Shown: positions 8,373 through 16,992, counted from the first letter of the stretch. The stretch is DNA of 64,000 bases from Bacteroidales bacterium (GCA_017561935.1 JAFZBE010000042.1:93071-157070), one strand, 5' to 3'. Program-made: numbers and translations. The notes: a model not told the origin generated them from the letters alone.

Positions 8373-8933
8373 TCAGACGCTCATGATCTCACGATCCTTG
8401 GCTGCATAGACAGCTTCGAGGTTCTTGATGAACTTGTCGTGAGTCTTCTGAATGGTGTTTTCGGCATCCTTCTCAACATCCTCGGGCAAGCCGTTCTTGA
8501 TATCCTTCTTGAGGGTCTCGATGGCATCGCGACGGATGTTGCGGATGGCAACCTTGGCGTTCTCGGCTTCGGTCTTGCACTGTTTGGAGAGCTGGCGACG
8601 ACGTTCCTCGGTCATTGGAGGAAGACCGATGCGAAGGAGTTCTCCGTTATTCTCGGGCATGATACCCAGCGAAGAGTTGATGATGGCTTTTTCGATGACT
8701 TTCAGCATGCTCTTATCCCATGGCTGGATAAGGATGCTCTTGGCATCCGGGCATGAGCAATTGGCGCATTGACTGATTTCCATCATGGTGCCATAGCACT
8801 CGCACTTGATGCCGTCGAGCAATTTCACAGTGGCACGGCCAGCACGGATGTGGTCGAATGTGTCTTCAAGATGCAACACGGTGAGTTCCATCCTGTTCTC
8901 GACATCTTTGATGGTTTTCTTAACGTCTAACAT
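8373..8933 (-). CDS. frr: Ribosome recycling factor
   Basis: A 186-residue cytoplasmic factor that, with EF-G, splits post-termination ribosomes. Length matches the family (about 185). Recognisable blocks are FDHIRAGRATVKLLDGI, the DAKSILIQPWDKSMLKVIEKAI region, and LPPMTEERRRQLSKQCK leading into the long C-terminal helix of domain I. One oddity is a Cys cluster (CAN-C-SCPDAKS) in the domain II loop. It is the first gene of a likely frr-rsgA-DUF5686 operon with its own promoter at 8965-8996. Confidence 0.97.
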   Translation of the reverse strand: MLDVKKTIKDVENRMELTVLHLEDTFDHIRAGRATVKLLDGIKCECYGTMMEISQCANCSCPDAKSILIQPWDKSMLKVIEKAIINSSLGIMPENNGELLRIGLPPMTEERRRQLSKQCKTEAENAKVAIRNIRRDAIETLKKDIKNGLPEDVEKDAENTIQKTHDKFIKNLEAVYAAKDREIMSV

Positions 8934-8964
8934 AGATTATTATAGGTTTTTGTGTTTTGCGGGG

Positions 8965-8996
8965 CAAAGATAAGACATTTCTTCGAAAATACCAAG
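8965..8996 (-). promoter_or_regulatory. Promoter for frr operon
   Basis: Minus-strand -7 TATCTTTG (8965-8972), 20-bp spacer, -33 CTTG (8993-8996), about 30 bp before the frr ATG. Confidence 0.7.
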
Positions 8997-9067
8997 AAAT
9001 TGGTTTTATTTTTGCTCATTAAGACAGATTTTGCACTCCTTTTGCCAAGGGGAACCCTTTGGAACGG

Positions 9068-9778
9068 TTAGCCTTCGTAAACGAGAGTGCCTAACTTCTC
9101 ACCCGACAAGAGCTTCACCAGATTGCCTTTCTTGTCCATATTGAACACGATGATAGGCAGCTTGTTGTCGCGGCAGAGGGTGGTCGCTGTGAGATCCATC
9201 ACCTTGAGTTTGCGGTTGTAGATCTCATCGTAGGTGATCTTGTCGAACTTGGTGGCGGTGGGATCCTTTTCGGGGTCGGCAGTATAGATGCCATCGACGC
9301 GGGTGCCCTTGAGCATCACGTCGGCTTCGATCTCAATGCCTCGGAGTGCCGAACCAGTATCGGTGGTGAAGTAGGGGCATCCGGTGCCACCGGCGAAGAT
9401 GGCTATCTCGCCCTTCTCCATGGCTTCGATGGCACGCCACTTGGAGAATTGTTCGCCGATTGGGAACATGTGGATGGCGGTGAATACGCGGCCCTCTACG
9501 CCAACGGCCTTCAGTGCTGACGATAGACCCAATGCATTGATGGTGGTAGCGAGCATGCCCATCTGGTCGCCCTTCACGCGGTCGAAGCCCTTGCTGGCGC
9601 CCGAAAGACCACGGAAAATGTTGCCGCCGCCAATCATGATGCCTATTTGGATTCCCATGTCGGCTACCTCCTTGATTTGCTGTGCGTACTCGGCAAAGCG
9701 CTGTTCGTCGATACCATACTTCTGTTCGCCCATGAGCGATTCGCCGCTCAACTTCAATAGTATTCGTTTGAATGTCAT
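9068..9778 (-). CDS. pyrH: UMP kinase
   Basis: A 236-residue cytoplasmic enzyme of the amino-acid-kinase fold that phosphorylates UMP to UDP in pyrimidine nucleotide synthesis. It shows KLSGESLMG at the start, GGGNIFRG in the nucleotide-binding region, the block TDTGSALRGIEIEADVMLKGT and the C-terminal LCRDNKLPIIVFNM. Length and motifs are complete. It is followed on the same strand by frr, a common neighbour in bacteria, but frr has its own promoter. No TAnnTTTG element was found in the 75 bp upstream. Confidence 0.97.
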   Translation of the reverse strand: MTFKRILLKLSGESLMGEQKYGIDEQRFAEYAQQIKEVADMGIQIGIMIGGGNIFRGLSGASKGFDRVKGDQMGMLATTINALGLSSALKAVGVEGRVFTAIHMFPIGEQFSKWRAIEAMEKGEIAIFAGGTGCPYFTTDTGSALRGIEIEADVMLKGTRVDGIYTADPEKDPTATKFDKITYDEIYNRKLKVMDLTATTLCRDNKLPIIVFNMDKKGNLVKLLSGEKLGTLVYEG

Positions 9779-9853
9779 AATGTAATTTTTGTTTATGTTG
9801 ATTATTTAGAGGAATGTTCTTGCTTTAGGTTTAAGGAGAGGTCTAGAATTTGC

Positions 9854-11548
9854 TCAACGAATGAGGATGCCTTTCCCCTTGTAGATATAAAAGCCTTTGG
9901 CCAATGTGGTGAGATCGACGTCTCGGGTGTTTCGGGCTACGAGGCGTCCGTCGATGCTGTAGATGTCGGAGGGCGCTTCGAAGGAATGGCGCTCAATGGA
10001 TGCCTGTTGGTTGCCCTCCATCGGGATGCCGTCAACGTTTTGTGCGAAGGAAATCTCTTCGACCAGCATGTTGAGATAGTTTTCGAGATTGGTATAGCCG
10101 CTACTATTGAGAGCGGCCCCATCGGATGGATCGTTGGGGTCGAGCTGCATCATGCTCTCCCAATCGTCGGGCATGCCGTCACGATCGGTGTCGCGATTGG
10201 GAATGTCGCTATTGAGGATAGGCCAAGGCGACCAGCTTGCATCGGCGTCGGCTGGACGGTTGTCATCCTGTGTGTTGATGAGTCCGGGATAACAATCCTT
10301 GCCAGTATAAGATGCGGAACGGGTACGAGTGTCGTTGACGATTTGCCAATCATGGCTGTCGCGATGCAGACTTGCTCCGGCATAATCGAGCACCTTCAGG
10401 TAGGCGTTTTCTGCAGTATGCGTAGTGGTCAGCTCATAGTTGATAGGACTTGTGAGCTTGATCGTGTCCTTGGTTTCCGAGGTATAAGTGCCATCGTTGC
10501 CCGACGCGTCAATCTGGTTGTAGAACCCGTAGGTCCAGTTGTCGTTCGTGACGTCATCGAAGTCGGGATTGACATTTCCGCTGAGATAATATTTCCCCCA
10601 AACGTGCCAGGTCGGCAGCCATGCGTTGCCCGTGACGTTACCTTCCTCGTCCACCTTGCGCTCGCAGTAGGAGGTGGTGCGGATATTCACCGATGCAATC
10701 CTTCTGCGTATTGTGGCACTGCGCTTGTCGGTGGCAGGACCAGGCTTGTAGTAGTTGTTGACGATGTTGACATGCATGGCCTCGCCTCCGTAGCAGCCAT
10801 TGCCTGCCCAATTGTAGAAGACGTTATTTCGCAAATCCATGCGTTCGTCAAGCTGAGTGCTGGGGCGTGGTCCCAGTCGTGGGGTGCGGCTCGAATGATG
10901 GGCCAGCAGGTTGTGATGATAGCTCGCGCCGCTGCCTCCCCAGTTGCCTCCATATCCATGATTGCCTTTCGAATGACCTGCAGCCACCAGGCTTTGGTCG
11001 GCAATGCACCACTGCACGGTTATGTTGGTGCTGCCATAGACCGAGAGGCACTCGTCGATGCTCCAGCTCACTGAGCAATGATCGATGATGATGTCCTTGC
11101 GATCCATGCCGCCCAGTCCATCACCTTCATGATCAGCGACGTGACGATTGCCAAGGCGGAAACGCATATACCGGATGATGATATTATTGGCGTTCAAGGT
11201 GAATGGATAGTCGGCCACGCAGATGCCGTCGCCAGGGGCTGATTGTCCGGCAATGGTGAGGTCACCGTTGCGGATGGCCAGGGCTGACGTCAGATAGATG
11301 GTGCCTGAGACATCGAAGACGATGGTGCGTTTGCCCTTCTTCTGGATGGCCCAGCGCAATGTGCCCTCGCTCCCGTCGTCGGCGAGGCTGGTGACATGAT
11401 AGACCGCACCTCCGCGTCCACCCGTAGTATATCTTCCGTATCCTTCGGCACTGGGGAATGCAGGTACCCGTTCCTCAGCTTTGGCAAGCTGCATCAAGGC
11501 AGAGAACAGCAGGAGGACGCTTAACAGGAGTCTCAGATGTTGTTTCAT
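9854..11548 (-). CDS. Secreted pectate lyase (PL1-like) with C-terminal sorting-like tail
   Basis: A 564-residue secreted polysaccharide lyase of the right-handed beta-helix type, predicted to cleave pectate by beta-elimination. Signal peptide MKQHLRLLLSVLLLFSALMQ ends near AKAEE. The PL1-like core includes VYHVTSLADDGSEGTLRWAI, DGLGGMDRKDIIIDHCSVSW and the Arg-containing SSRTPRLGP. A Ca-binding-like DTDRDGMPDDWE follows near residue 490. The last 35 residues (YSIDGRLV, then KGFYIYKGKGILIR) resemble a type IX secretion sorting domain. The ATG at 11548 is chosen because a terminator precedes it. No SusCD pair is adjacent. Confidence 0.85.
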   Translation of the reverse strand: MKQHLRLLLSVLLLFSALMQLAKAEERVPAFPSAEGYGRYTTGGRGGAVYHVTSLADDGSEGTLRWAIQKKGKRTIVFDVSGTIYLTSALAIRNGDLTIAGQSAPGDGICVADYPFTLNANNIIIRYMRFRLGNRHVADHEGDGLGGMDRKDIIIDHCSVSWSIDECLSVYGSTNITVQWCIADQSLVAAGHSKGNHGYGGNWGGSGASYHHNLLAHHSSRTPRLGPRPSTQLDERMDLRNNVFYNWAGNGCYGGEAMHVNIVNNYYKPGPATDKRSATIRRRIASVNIRTTSYCERKVDEEGNVTGNAWLPTWHVWGKYYLSGNVNPDFDDVTNDNWTYGFYNQIDASGNDGTYTSETKDTIKLTSPINYELTTTHTAENAYLKVLDYAGASLHRDSHDWQIVNDTRTRSASYTGKDCYPGLINTQDDNRPADADASWSPWPILNSDIPNRDTDRDGMPDDWESMMQLDPNDPSDGAALNSSGYTNLENYLNMLVEEISFAQNVDGIPMEGNQQASIERHSFEAPSDIYSIDGRLVARNTRDVDLTTLAKGFYIYKGKGILIR

Positions 11549-11557
11549 CGTTTTGAA

Positions 11558-11599
11558 AAGAAAAGACCGCAACCAAACACGTGGATTGATTGCGGTCTT
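11558..11599 (-). terminator. Terminator of the exbB-exbD operon
   Basis: On the minus strand a 14-bp stem (AAGACCGCAATCAA with TTGGTTGCGGTCTT, one mismatch) is followed by TTTTC. It separates the exbD operon from the pectate lyase gene. Confidence 0.85.
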
Positions 11600-11628
11600 A
11601 ATATTGTAGAGTGTTACTGTGCCGCGAA

Positions 11629-12078
11629 TTACTTCTTGGCAGCGTAACTGATCTTCAGACACTGAGCTTTACGAAGTTCCTGCTTGAGTTCGGTAACGAT
11701 ACCCATCTTGCAGTTACGGTCAATCTTCATAGAGATCTGCATCTTCGGACGATCTGCCTCCTTCATAGACTCACGAGCAGCCTCCATCGTAGCCTGTACG
11801 TTCTTCATGTCAAGGAAGTCATCGTTGAACTGGATGAGGTCCTCGGAACCACGACGGGTGTCGCGTGGCTTACCGATGAGAACGGTGGTGACAAGAGACT
11901 TGTTCTCGAGTTTGGTAACCTGGTCGGCACGTGGAGTGTTGACCTTTACGATTGGAGTATCCTCACGCATGTGGGTTACGCACATAAAGAAGAACAGGAT
12001 AGAGAACACCAAGTCAGGAAGTGATGAGGTGTTCAATTCAGGCATTCCTCTTTTTTCGCCTTTATTAAATTTGCTCAT
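11629..12078 (-). CDS. exbD: ExbD/TolR-family proton-channel accessory protein (149 aa)
   Basis: An inner-membrane protein with a short cytoplasmic N-terminus, one TM helix (about residues 19-36: SSLPDLVFSILFFFMCVT) and a periplasmic domain. The TM contains the conserved Asp (PDLVF) that carries protons in ExbD. Such proteins pair with ExbB to energise TonB. Last gene of a four-gene operon, 20 bp after a second, longer ExbD-like gene; a terminator follows. TonB itself lies 5 kb away on the same strand. Confidence 0.9.
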   Translation of the reverse strand: MSKFNKGEKRGMPELNTSSLPDLVFSILFFFMCVTHMREDTPIVKVNTPRADQVTKLENKSLVTTVLIGKPRDTRRGSEDLIQFNDDFLDMKNVQATMEAARESMKEADRPKMQISMKIDRNCKMGIVTELKQELRKAQCLKISYAAKK

Positions 12079-12098
12079 AGTTGTTTTCCTGATTATAA

Positions 12099-12734
12099 TT
12101 AATACTTGGCGTTAGCCTCTGAGATGTTCATAGGATAAAGGTCCTTTAAAGCCTTTGCTTCGTCTTGCGACAGAACCTCTTCATCATAGTCTTTCTGGAA
12201 ATACTTCTGTGCAGCCTCCTGACGCAGTGTGTTGTAAGCGGCAACGAGTTCGTTCTGAAGCTGGATATACTTCTCGTAACTTGTGCCGTAGTCAGACTGC
12301 AAGGAAATTACGTGGCTCTTGGCAACACGAACGGTTGGGTCTTTGGCTACGATAAGTTTCTGGAGTTCGGGAGACTTTTCTGGATCGACTTCCTTCATTT
12401 CGGGGCCACGGTCACCAGCGAACTGACCAGTTGCGGTGATGAATTCGATGGCCTTCTTGCGTATCTGCTCGTTCTGCTTTTCGACAGAACCCTCAATGTA
12501 GTCATCGCCCATAAGGATAGCGTTGTCCTTGTTGACCATGACGTTGAGAATGTTACGCTTCTTGATTTCCTGATCTTGAATTTGATCTTCGGGAACCCAG
12601 CGGGGGAGGAGTCGAGCCAGACCTTCGTCAGTATCCATAGAAGTGACCACGAGGAAGAAGATAAGCAGGGTAAATGCCAAGTCGGCACTTGAAGACGAGT
12701 TAATGCTCGGTGCTTTTCTTTTCTTTTTCGCCAT
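12099..12734 (-). CDS. ExbD/TolR-family protein, long form (211 aa)
   Basis: An inner-membrane protein with N-terminal basic stretch MAKKKRKAP, one TM helix with the conserved Asp (SSADLAFTLLIFFLVVTSM, residues 15-33) and a periplasmic domain larger than usual. The extra length (about residues 100-190) is charged, helix-prone sequence (ELVAAYNTLRQEAAQKYFQKDYDEE). Paired long and short ExbD proteins are common in Bacteroidota. It lies 10 bp downstream of the 4-TM gene. Confidence 0.9.
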   Translation of the reverse strand: MAKKKRKAPSINSSSSADLAFTLLIFFLVVTSMDTDEGLARLLPRWVPEDQIQDQEIKKRNILNVMVNKDNAILMGDDYIEGSVEKQNEQIRKKAIEFITATGQFAGDRGPEMKEVDPEKSPELQKLIVAKDPTVRVAKSHVISLQSDYGTSYEKYIQLQNELVAAYNTLRQEAAQKYFQKDYDEEVLSQDEAKALKDLYPMNISEANAKY

Positions 12735-12744
12735 AGGTCAATTC

Positions 12745-13215
12745 TTATTTGGAGATGAATCGTTTTACTGCAAAGAATACGATGAGAACAACAGTTGCTG
12801 CAAGGAGGAAGTAGATTGAATAGAGCCACATGTCGATCATCTTCATGGTTGTTTGGGTATAGTTCTCTACCTCACCATTTACAACACGTGAAAATGCCTT
12901 AGCGGGGCTGATCACGTAGCATACGATCAAGAGAACGAAGAACGCAGCTACAGTTACGATGGACTTGATTGCCTCCTTTGGATCGGTCTGGAACATGGTG
13001 ATCACGGTCTTGATTGCGAAGATGATCAAGAGAATGATACCGATGGCTACAATGATGTAGATCCAATAGAGCATCAGGTCAAGATTCTTGGGCGCTGAGG
13101 TCTCGGCACCAGTAGAGGTCAAAGCTGTGACGTTACCTCCAACGAAGTAGAGGATCAGCACAACCAGCGATACGACCAGGCCGATCACAAGCGCGAGTTT
13201 AGATATATTTTTCAT
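12745..13215 (-). CDS. Four-TM membrane protein in ExbB/ExbD operon, unknown function
   Basis: A 156-residue protein with four predicted TM helices (about residues 7-29, 48-70, 83-103 and 127-150). Between them are a short loop after helix 1 (TALTSTGAETSAPKNLD) and a segment QTDPKEAIKSI. It sits between exbB and the two exbD genes with gaps of about 21 and 10 bp, so it is very likely part of the same energy-transducing complex or its assembly. It has no ExbB/TolQ signature of its own. I know such proteins from Bacteroidota operons only as uncharacterised. Confidence 0.85.
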   Translation of the reverse strand: MKNISKLALVIGLVVSLVVLILYFVGGNVTALTSTGAETSAPKNLDLMLYWIYIIVAIGIILLIIFAIKTVITMFQTDPKEAIKSIVTVAAFFVLLIVCYVISPAKAFSRVVNGEVENYTQTTMKMIDMWLYSIYFLLAATVVLIVFFAVKRFISK

Positions 13216-13236
13216 TTTAAGGAATTCTGTTATAGA

Positions 13237-13959
13237 TTACTTCTTCATCTTGATGATAGCGTCGAGGAGGGAGATAGATGCATCCTCCATGTCGCCTACG
13301 ATACCTTCAACCTTGGAGAGGAGGTAGTTGTAGAATACCTGAAGTACGAGGGCTACGATAATACCGCCTACGGTGGTGATAAGAGCGACCTTCATACCAG
13401 ATGCAACGACTGTAGGAGAAATATCACCAGCCTTAACGATGTCGTCGAATGCCTGGATCATACCGATGGCGGTGCCAAGGAATCCGAGGGATGGAGCCAT
13501 TGCGATGAAGAGGGTAATCCAAGAGAGGTTAGTCTCGAGCTTGCCGCTCTGGAGAGCACCGTAAGAGGTGATGGCAGCGTCAACCTGCTCAAGTGACTGA
13601 CCGTCCTTCAGACGAATGAGGGCCTGGGTGAAAATAGAAGCGATAGGACCACGGGTGTTCTTGCTGATTTCGAGAGCCTCGTCAACATTGTGAGCCTCGA
13701 GAGCGTTCTCAACCTTTGAAACGAGCTGCTTGGTGTTAACTTCGGCAAGATTCAGGTAAATGATACGCTCGATAACGAATGCCATACCGAGAACGAGTGC
13801 GAGGGCTACGAATGCCATGAAGGCAGGACCACCGTCGATGAACTCGGTCTTAAGTACATGGTGGAAGTTTGAAGACTCCTCAGCAGCCTCAGCAGCCTCC
13901 TGTGCGAATGCTGGAACCATAGTAACTACAGCAGCCAGCGTCAAAAAGAACTTTTTCAT
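13237..13959 (-). CDS. exbB: MotA/TolQ/ExbB proton-channel family protein
   Basis: A 240-residue inner-membrane channel protein that uses the proton motive force. It starts with MKKFFLTLAAVVTMVPAFAQ, a signal-like segment found in many Bacteroidota ExbBs, then three TM helices (about 45-70, 148-170, 190-215). Family sequence is clear in LSWITLFIAMAPSLGFLGTAIGMIQAF and VVASGMKVALITTVGGIIVALVLQV. First gene of the operon exbB-4TM-exbD-exbD, with a promoter at 14036-14067. With TonB it would power outer-membrane receptors such as the two in this window. Confidence 0.95.
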   Translation of the reverse strand: MKKFFLTLAAVVTMVPAFAQEAAEAAEESSNFHHVLKTEFIDGGPAFMAFVALALVLGMAFVIERIIYLNLAEVNTKQLVSKVENALEAHNVDEALEISKNTRGPIASIFTQALIRLKDGQSLEQVDAAITSYGALQSGKLETNLSWITLFIAMAPSLGFLGTAIGMIQAFDDIVKAGDISPTVVASGMKVALITTVGGIIVALVLQVFYNYLLSKVEGIVGDMEDASISLLDAIIKMKK

Positions 13960-14035
13960 TGAGTTGTGTTTTAAAAATTGTTATTAAATGGTTTGTAAGT
14001 TGTGTATTGTTGTTGGATTCACAGATTTCCGAGTG

Positions 14036-14067
14036 CAAATATAAGTATTTTAATCTTTGCATGCAAA
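14036..14067 (-). promoter_or_regulatory. Promoter for exbB operon
   Basis: Minus-strand -7 TATATTTG (14036-14043), 20-bp spacer, -33 TTTG (14064-14067). The rest of the gap to 14226 is AT-rich with nothing further visible. Confidence 0.8.
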
Positions 14068-14226
14068 TTTTTTATGAAAATAATGCTTTCGAGGGTCGAT
14101 TTTTTTCCTTTTTTTGCTAATTCTACCCCTTTTGATATGCATTTCATCGGTTTTTTTGTGCATTTCGTCGGTAATTTCGGAAAAAAACTGCATTTTTTGG
14201 CCTTTTTTCGCATTCCCTCTGGAAAT

Positions 14227-15066
14227 TCAAATTCCGAGGAGTTTTTCGGCGTTACTGGTAGTCGTTTTTGCCACTTCTTCGAGGGGCAAATCCAGTAGTT
14301 CCGCGAGGAAACGGGCTGTATCAGCGGTGTAGGATGGCTCGTTGCGGTGACCTCGATGCGGGATGGGTGCCAGGTAGGGTGAATCGGTCTCGAGCACGAT
14401 GTTGTCGATGCCGATGGCCTTGACGACCTCGGGAACTTTGCTGTTCTTATAGGTCAGGGTGCCGCCTACGCCGATCAAGAAATCTCCCAACTTCATGGCT
14501 TCACGGGCTTGTTCGGCATTGCCGCTGTAACAGTGCAGGATGCCACGAAGCCGTCGGTTCTTGATGGGGCTGCCAATAGGCGCTTTGTAATATGTCTTGA
14601 TAAGGTATAGACGCAGAAAGTCGAGGAACTCCTGCATCGCATCGCGTATATGAAGCAGCACGGGCAGGTCGTAGGCCAGCGCCCAATCGAACTGTGCCTG
14701 CAGGATCTTCTTCTGGTCGTCGAAACGAGTCTTATCCCAATAGAGGTCAAAACCTATCTCTCCAATGGGGAGCCTGCGTATCAGTTCGCCTTCTTCCGAG
14801 AGGCAATAGTCGTCGAGCAGACGTTTGGTGGCAGCGAGCTGTACTTCGATATTGTCGGCCATATTCTCTGGATGAATGCCTATGCTTGGGAAGAGTGTTC
14901 CGGGATGCATGGCACAAAGTTCCATGATGAGGGGGAATTCTGTTTCGTCACAGCAGGCGAGAAGCATCTTCCCGACACCAGCCTCTTGGGCACGTAAGAT
15001 GCAGGCCTCCACATCCGATGTGAAGGCCTTGGATATCAGGTGACAATGGGTGTCGATGATTTTCAA
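14227..15066 (-). CDS. TatD-family metal-dependent DNase
   Basis: A 279-residue cytoplasmic TIM-barrel hydrolase of the TatD family (3'-5' exonuclease / DNA repair related). Metal-binding motifs are visible: DTHCHL at residues 5-10, GEIGFD, LHIRDA, LHCYSG and ETDSPYLAP. It is complete compared with family length (about 260). The start codon is TTG at 15066, with no ATG in frame before the DTHCHL motif. Immediately upstream is a G/C-strand-biased repeat array, so the initiation region is atypical. Translation could begin elsewhere only by removing catalytic residues. Confidence 0.9.
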   Translation of the reverse strand: MKIIDTHCHLISKAFTSDVEACILRAQEAGVGKMLLACCDETEFPLIMELCAMHPGTLFPSIGIHPENMADNIEVQLAATKRLLDDYCLSEEGELIRRLPIGEIGFDLYWDKTRFDDQKKILQAQFDWALAYDLPVLLHIRDAMQEFLDFLRLYLIKTYYKAPIGSPIKNRRLRGILHCYSGNAEQAREAMKLGDFLIGVGGTLTYKNSKVPEVVKAIGIDNIVLETDSPYLAPIPHRGHRNEPSYTADTARFLAELLDLPLEEVAKTTTSNAEKLLGI

Positions 15067-15072
15067 AGTGGT

Positions 15073-15159
15073 AGGGGTTAGGAGGGGTTAAGAGGGGTTA
15101 AGAGGGGTTAAGAGGGGTTAAGAGGGGTTAGGAGGGGTTAGGAGGGGTTAAGAGGGGGG
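15073..15159. repeat. 10-bp G-tract tandem array (GGGGTTAAGA)n
   Basis: Nine G-tracts of four or more, spaced exactly 10 bp, with loops TTAAGA or TTAGGA on the plus strand. This is a strong candidate for G-quadruplex formation. It starts 7 bp upstream of the tatD-type TTG start codon, so the tatD mRNA leader would carry the C-rich strand. Confidence 0.9.
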
Positions 15160-15169
15160 TGTGGGACAA

Positions 15170-15207
15170 ACAACCATTCGAACCATTCTTAACCATTCGA
15201 ACCTTTC
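15170..15207. repeat. Two 19-bp direct repeats
   Basis: ACCATTCGAACCATTCTTA followed directly by ACCATTCGAACCTTTCTTA (one difference). It lies just after the stop codon of the 243-aa gene on the minus strand. A related string TTCGAACTTTTCTTAAC occurs just beyond the rbfA stop (61567-61583). Confidence 0.75.
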
Positions 15208-15213
15208 TTAACT

Positions 15214-15945
15214 TTAAAAATCAATAGTGTTTTGTAGTTTCTCGGCCTCGATCTGCTTTTTCTCGTTTGTGCTCAAATAAAAGATCAGGCCGAACTGGGA
15301 GCATTTGTCGATGCTCTGCTGCAAAGGAAGGTCGGCATAGAAGTTCTTCACTCGATTAGAGAGATCATGCAAAAGGTCATCAACGATGGGACGCATTTGC
15401 ACGAGTTCACGACGATACTTCTCGGCATTCGCCTTCAGCCTACTGACGTTATAGTAATGGTCGGCGAAGATGCTCCAATGCACTTTCACCTTGGCAATAT
15501 TCGGGTTATAGATGGGTACCCCTCCTTTGCTGATGCGTTTCTCTTCGCCAGCGATGACTAATTTGCCCCATTTTTCGATTGAGGCTTCGGTTTTGAGAGG
15601 GGGGACTGTGAAATTGTCGGGGGAAAGACCATAGCTCTCCTTGATGTCCTTCTTCAATTCGCCGCGTCGGATGGCCATGTTGAGCACTTGTATGAAGTGC
15701 GAGACATACATACGTGCGACATGAGCTTCTTCCTTATACCCCTTGTTGATCTTGATGAACTGGTTACGGTACTGCTGGTACTGGGACTGGGTATTTCGGA
15801 ACTTGTTCAGCAGGAGTCGGGCTTCGCGGGTAGTCTGGTAGCTCAATACCAGTTGTCCGTTTTCTTTATAACCTTCCATGTTCACAGCCTTCTGAAGGGC
15901 TTTGATGCGGCTGGGGTCAGAGTTGGGTAAATAGCGTCGAGGCAT
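15214..15945 (-). CDS. Conserved-looking hypothetical protein, 243 aa
   Basis: A soluble, very basic, mainly helical protein beginning MPRRYLPNSDPSRIKALQKA. No signal peptide or TM helix. The middle is rich in Lys/Arg/Gln/Tyr (RNTQSQYQQYRNQFIKINKGYKEE), with HVARMYVSHFIQVLNMAIRRGEL after it. The ATG at 15945 lies 20 bp after the polyprenyl synthase stop; a TTG at 15984, overlapping that gene, is possible but less likely. I do not recognise the family. Co-orientation and spacing suggest transcription with the polyprenyl synthase. Confidence 0.7.
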   Translation of the reverse strand: MPRRYLPNSDPSRIKALQKAVNMEGYKENGQLVLSYQTTREARLLLNKFRNTQSQYQQYRNQFIKINKGYKEEAHVARMYVSHFIQVLNMAIRRGELKKDIKESYGLSPDNFTVPPLKTEASIEKWGKLVIAGEEKRISKGGVPIYNPNIAKVKVHWSIFADHYYNVSRLKANAEKYRRELVQMRPIVDDLLHDLSNRVKNFYADLPLQQSIDKCSQFGLIFYLSTNEKKQIEAEKLQNTIDF

Positions 15946-15964
15946 CCGTTGACGAATTAAAGGT

Positions 15965-16960
15965 TTACTTGTTTCTTTTTTCAAGTTTCGCTGCGATTTC
16001 TTTCAGTAGCCGCAGTTTGGGCTGGGGCATGCTCATCTTCTTGAGGGCTTGTAAGGCCTCTTGATGATAGTTGGCGATAGCAAGGCGGCAAGCCTTCTCG
16101 GCTCCTGTTTTCTTGTAGTAGATCTTGTATGTCTCGATCTTCTGCTGTTCGCTCATGCCTTCGGTGCTGGGTTCAGGCGCATTTGCTAAGGCCGTGAGTC
16201 GTAGGAAGGTCTTCTTGTTCTCCAGGATATCGCCTCCGATTCGCTTGCCGAAAGTCTTGGGGTCTCCCCAGCAGTCAAGCCAGTCGTCCTGAAGTTGGAA
16301 TGCCAGGCCCAGCGAGGTGCCGAAAAGGAAAAGGGTTTCAATGTCACGGTCAAGCCATTCGTATCGGTTCACACCGATATCGGAGAGGTTGCCATATTGC
16401 TTGTCTTGTCCGATGTATGCACCTATTTGAAGCGCACGGCCAAGAAGGACCGACGTTTTGAGACGAATCATTTCGATGTACTCATCGATGGTTACATTGT
16501 CGCGCGTCTCAAATTCCATGTCAAACTGTTGACCCTGGCAAATCTCCTGATTCATCAGGTTGAAGGTGTCGATGACGTTCTTGAGTACACGTGGAGGTGC
16601 CTCGGCAATGAGCTGATAGGCCAGACCCTCCATAGCATCACCACTGAGGATGGCTTGGTTTTCGTTCCATTTCACATGCACAGTGGGACGACCACGACGT
16701 GTGGGCGCCTTGTCCATGACATCATCATGTAGCAGGGTGAAATTGTGATACATCTCGATGCCCAAGGCAGGCTTCAAGGCAGCTTGGATATCTTCGTTGT
16801 AGAGATTGGCTGCAATGAGGACAAGCGTTGGACGTAAACGCTTGCCTCCCGAATCGAGGGTGTATCGAATCGGATTATAGAGAGTGGCTGCTGTAGTGGG
16901 ATAACTCAGGCTCTGGAGCCCCTCTTCGATCATTGCACTGAGTTCGGATAGTTTTTTCAT
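15965..16960 (-). CDS. Polyprenyl (trans-prenyl) diphosphate synthase
   Basis: A 331-residue cytoplasmic prenyl transferase that condenses isopentenyl diphosphate onto allylic diphosphates, feeding quinone side chains or undecaprenyl precursors. The substrate motif GGKRLRPTL, the first Asp-rich motif LLHDDVMD and the second (AFQLQDDWLD) are all present. Product length cannot be read with certainty. The ATG at 16960 is preferred over one at 17008 because the tonB terminator covers the latter. ispH, which supplies its substrates, is also in the window at 19.7 kb. Confidence 0.93.
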   Translation of the reverse strand: MKKLSELSAMIEEGLQSLSYPTTAATLYNPIRYTLDSGGKRLRPTLVLIAANLYNEDIQAALKPALGIEMYHNFTLLHDDVMDKAPTRRGRPTVHVKWNENQAILSGDAMEGLAYQLIAEAPPRVLKNVIDTFNLMNQEICQGQQFDMEFETRDNVTIDEYIEMIRLKTSVLLGRALQIGAYIGQDKQYGNLSDIGVNRYEWLDRDIETLFLFGTSLGLAFQLQDDWLDCWGDPKTFGKRIGGDILENKKTFLRLTALANAPEPSTEGMSEQQKIETYKIYYKKTGAEKACRLAIANYHQEALQALKKMSMPQPKLRLLKEIAAKLEKRNK

Positions 16961-16992
16961 GTTGTTGGGAGATGTCCCTTTGTTAAACCACA

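Noticed and set aside
9986..11074. 362-codon plus-strand frame opposite the pectate lyase
   Set aside because: No promoter or recognisable product; mirror of GC-biased codons in the lyase gene.
11549..11662. Longer N-terminus for the pectate lyase
   Set aside because: The extension overlaps the exbD terminator and would bury the signal peptide.
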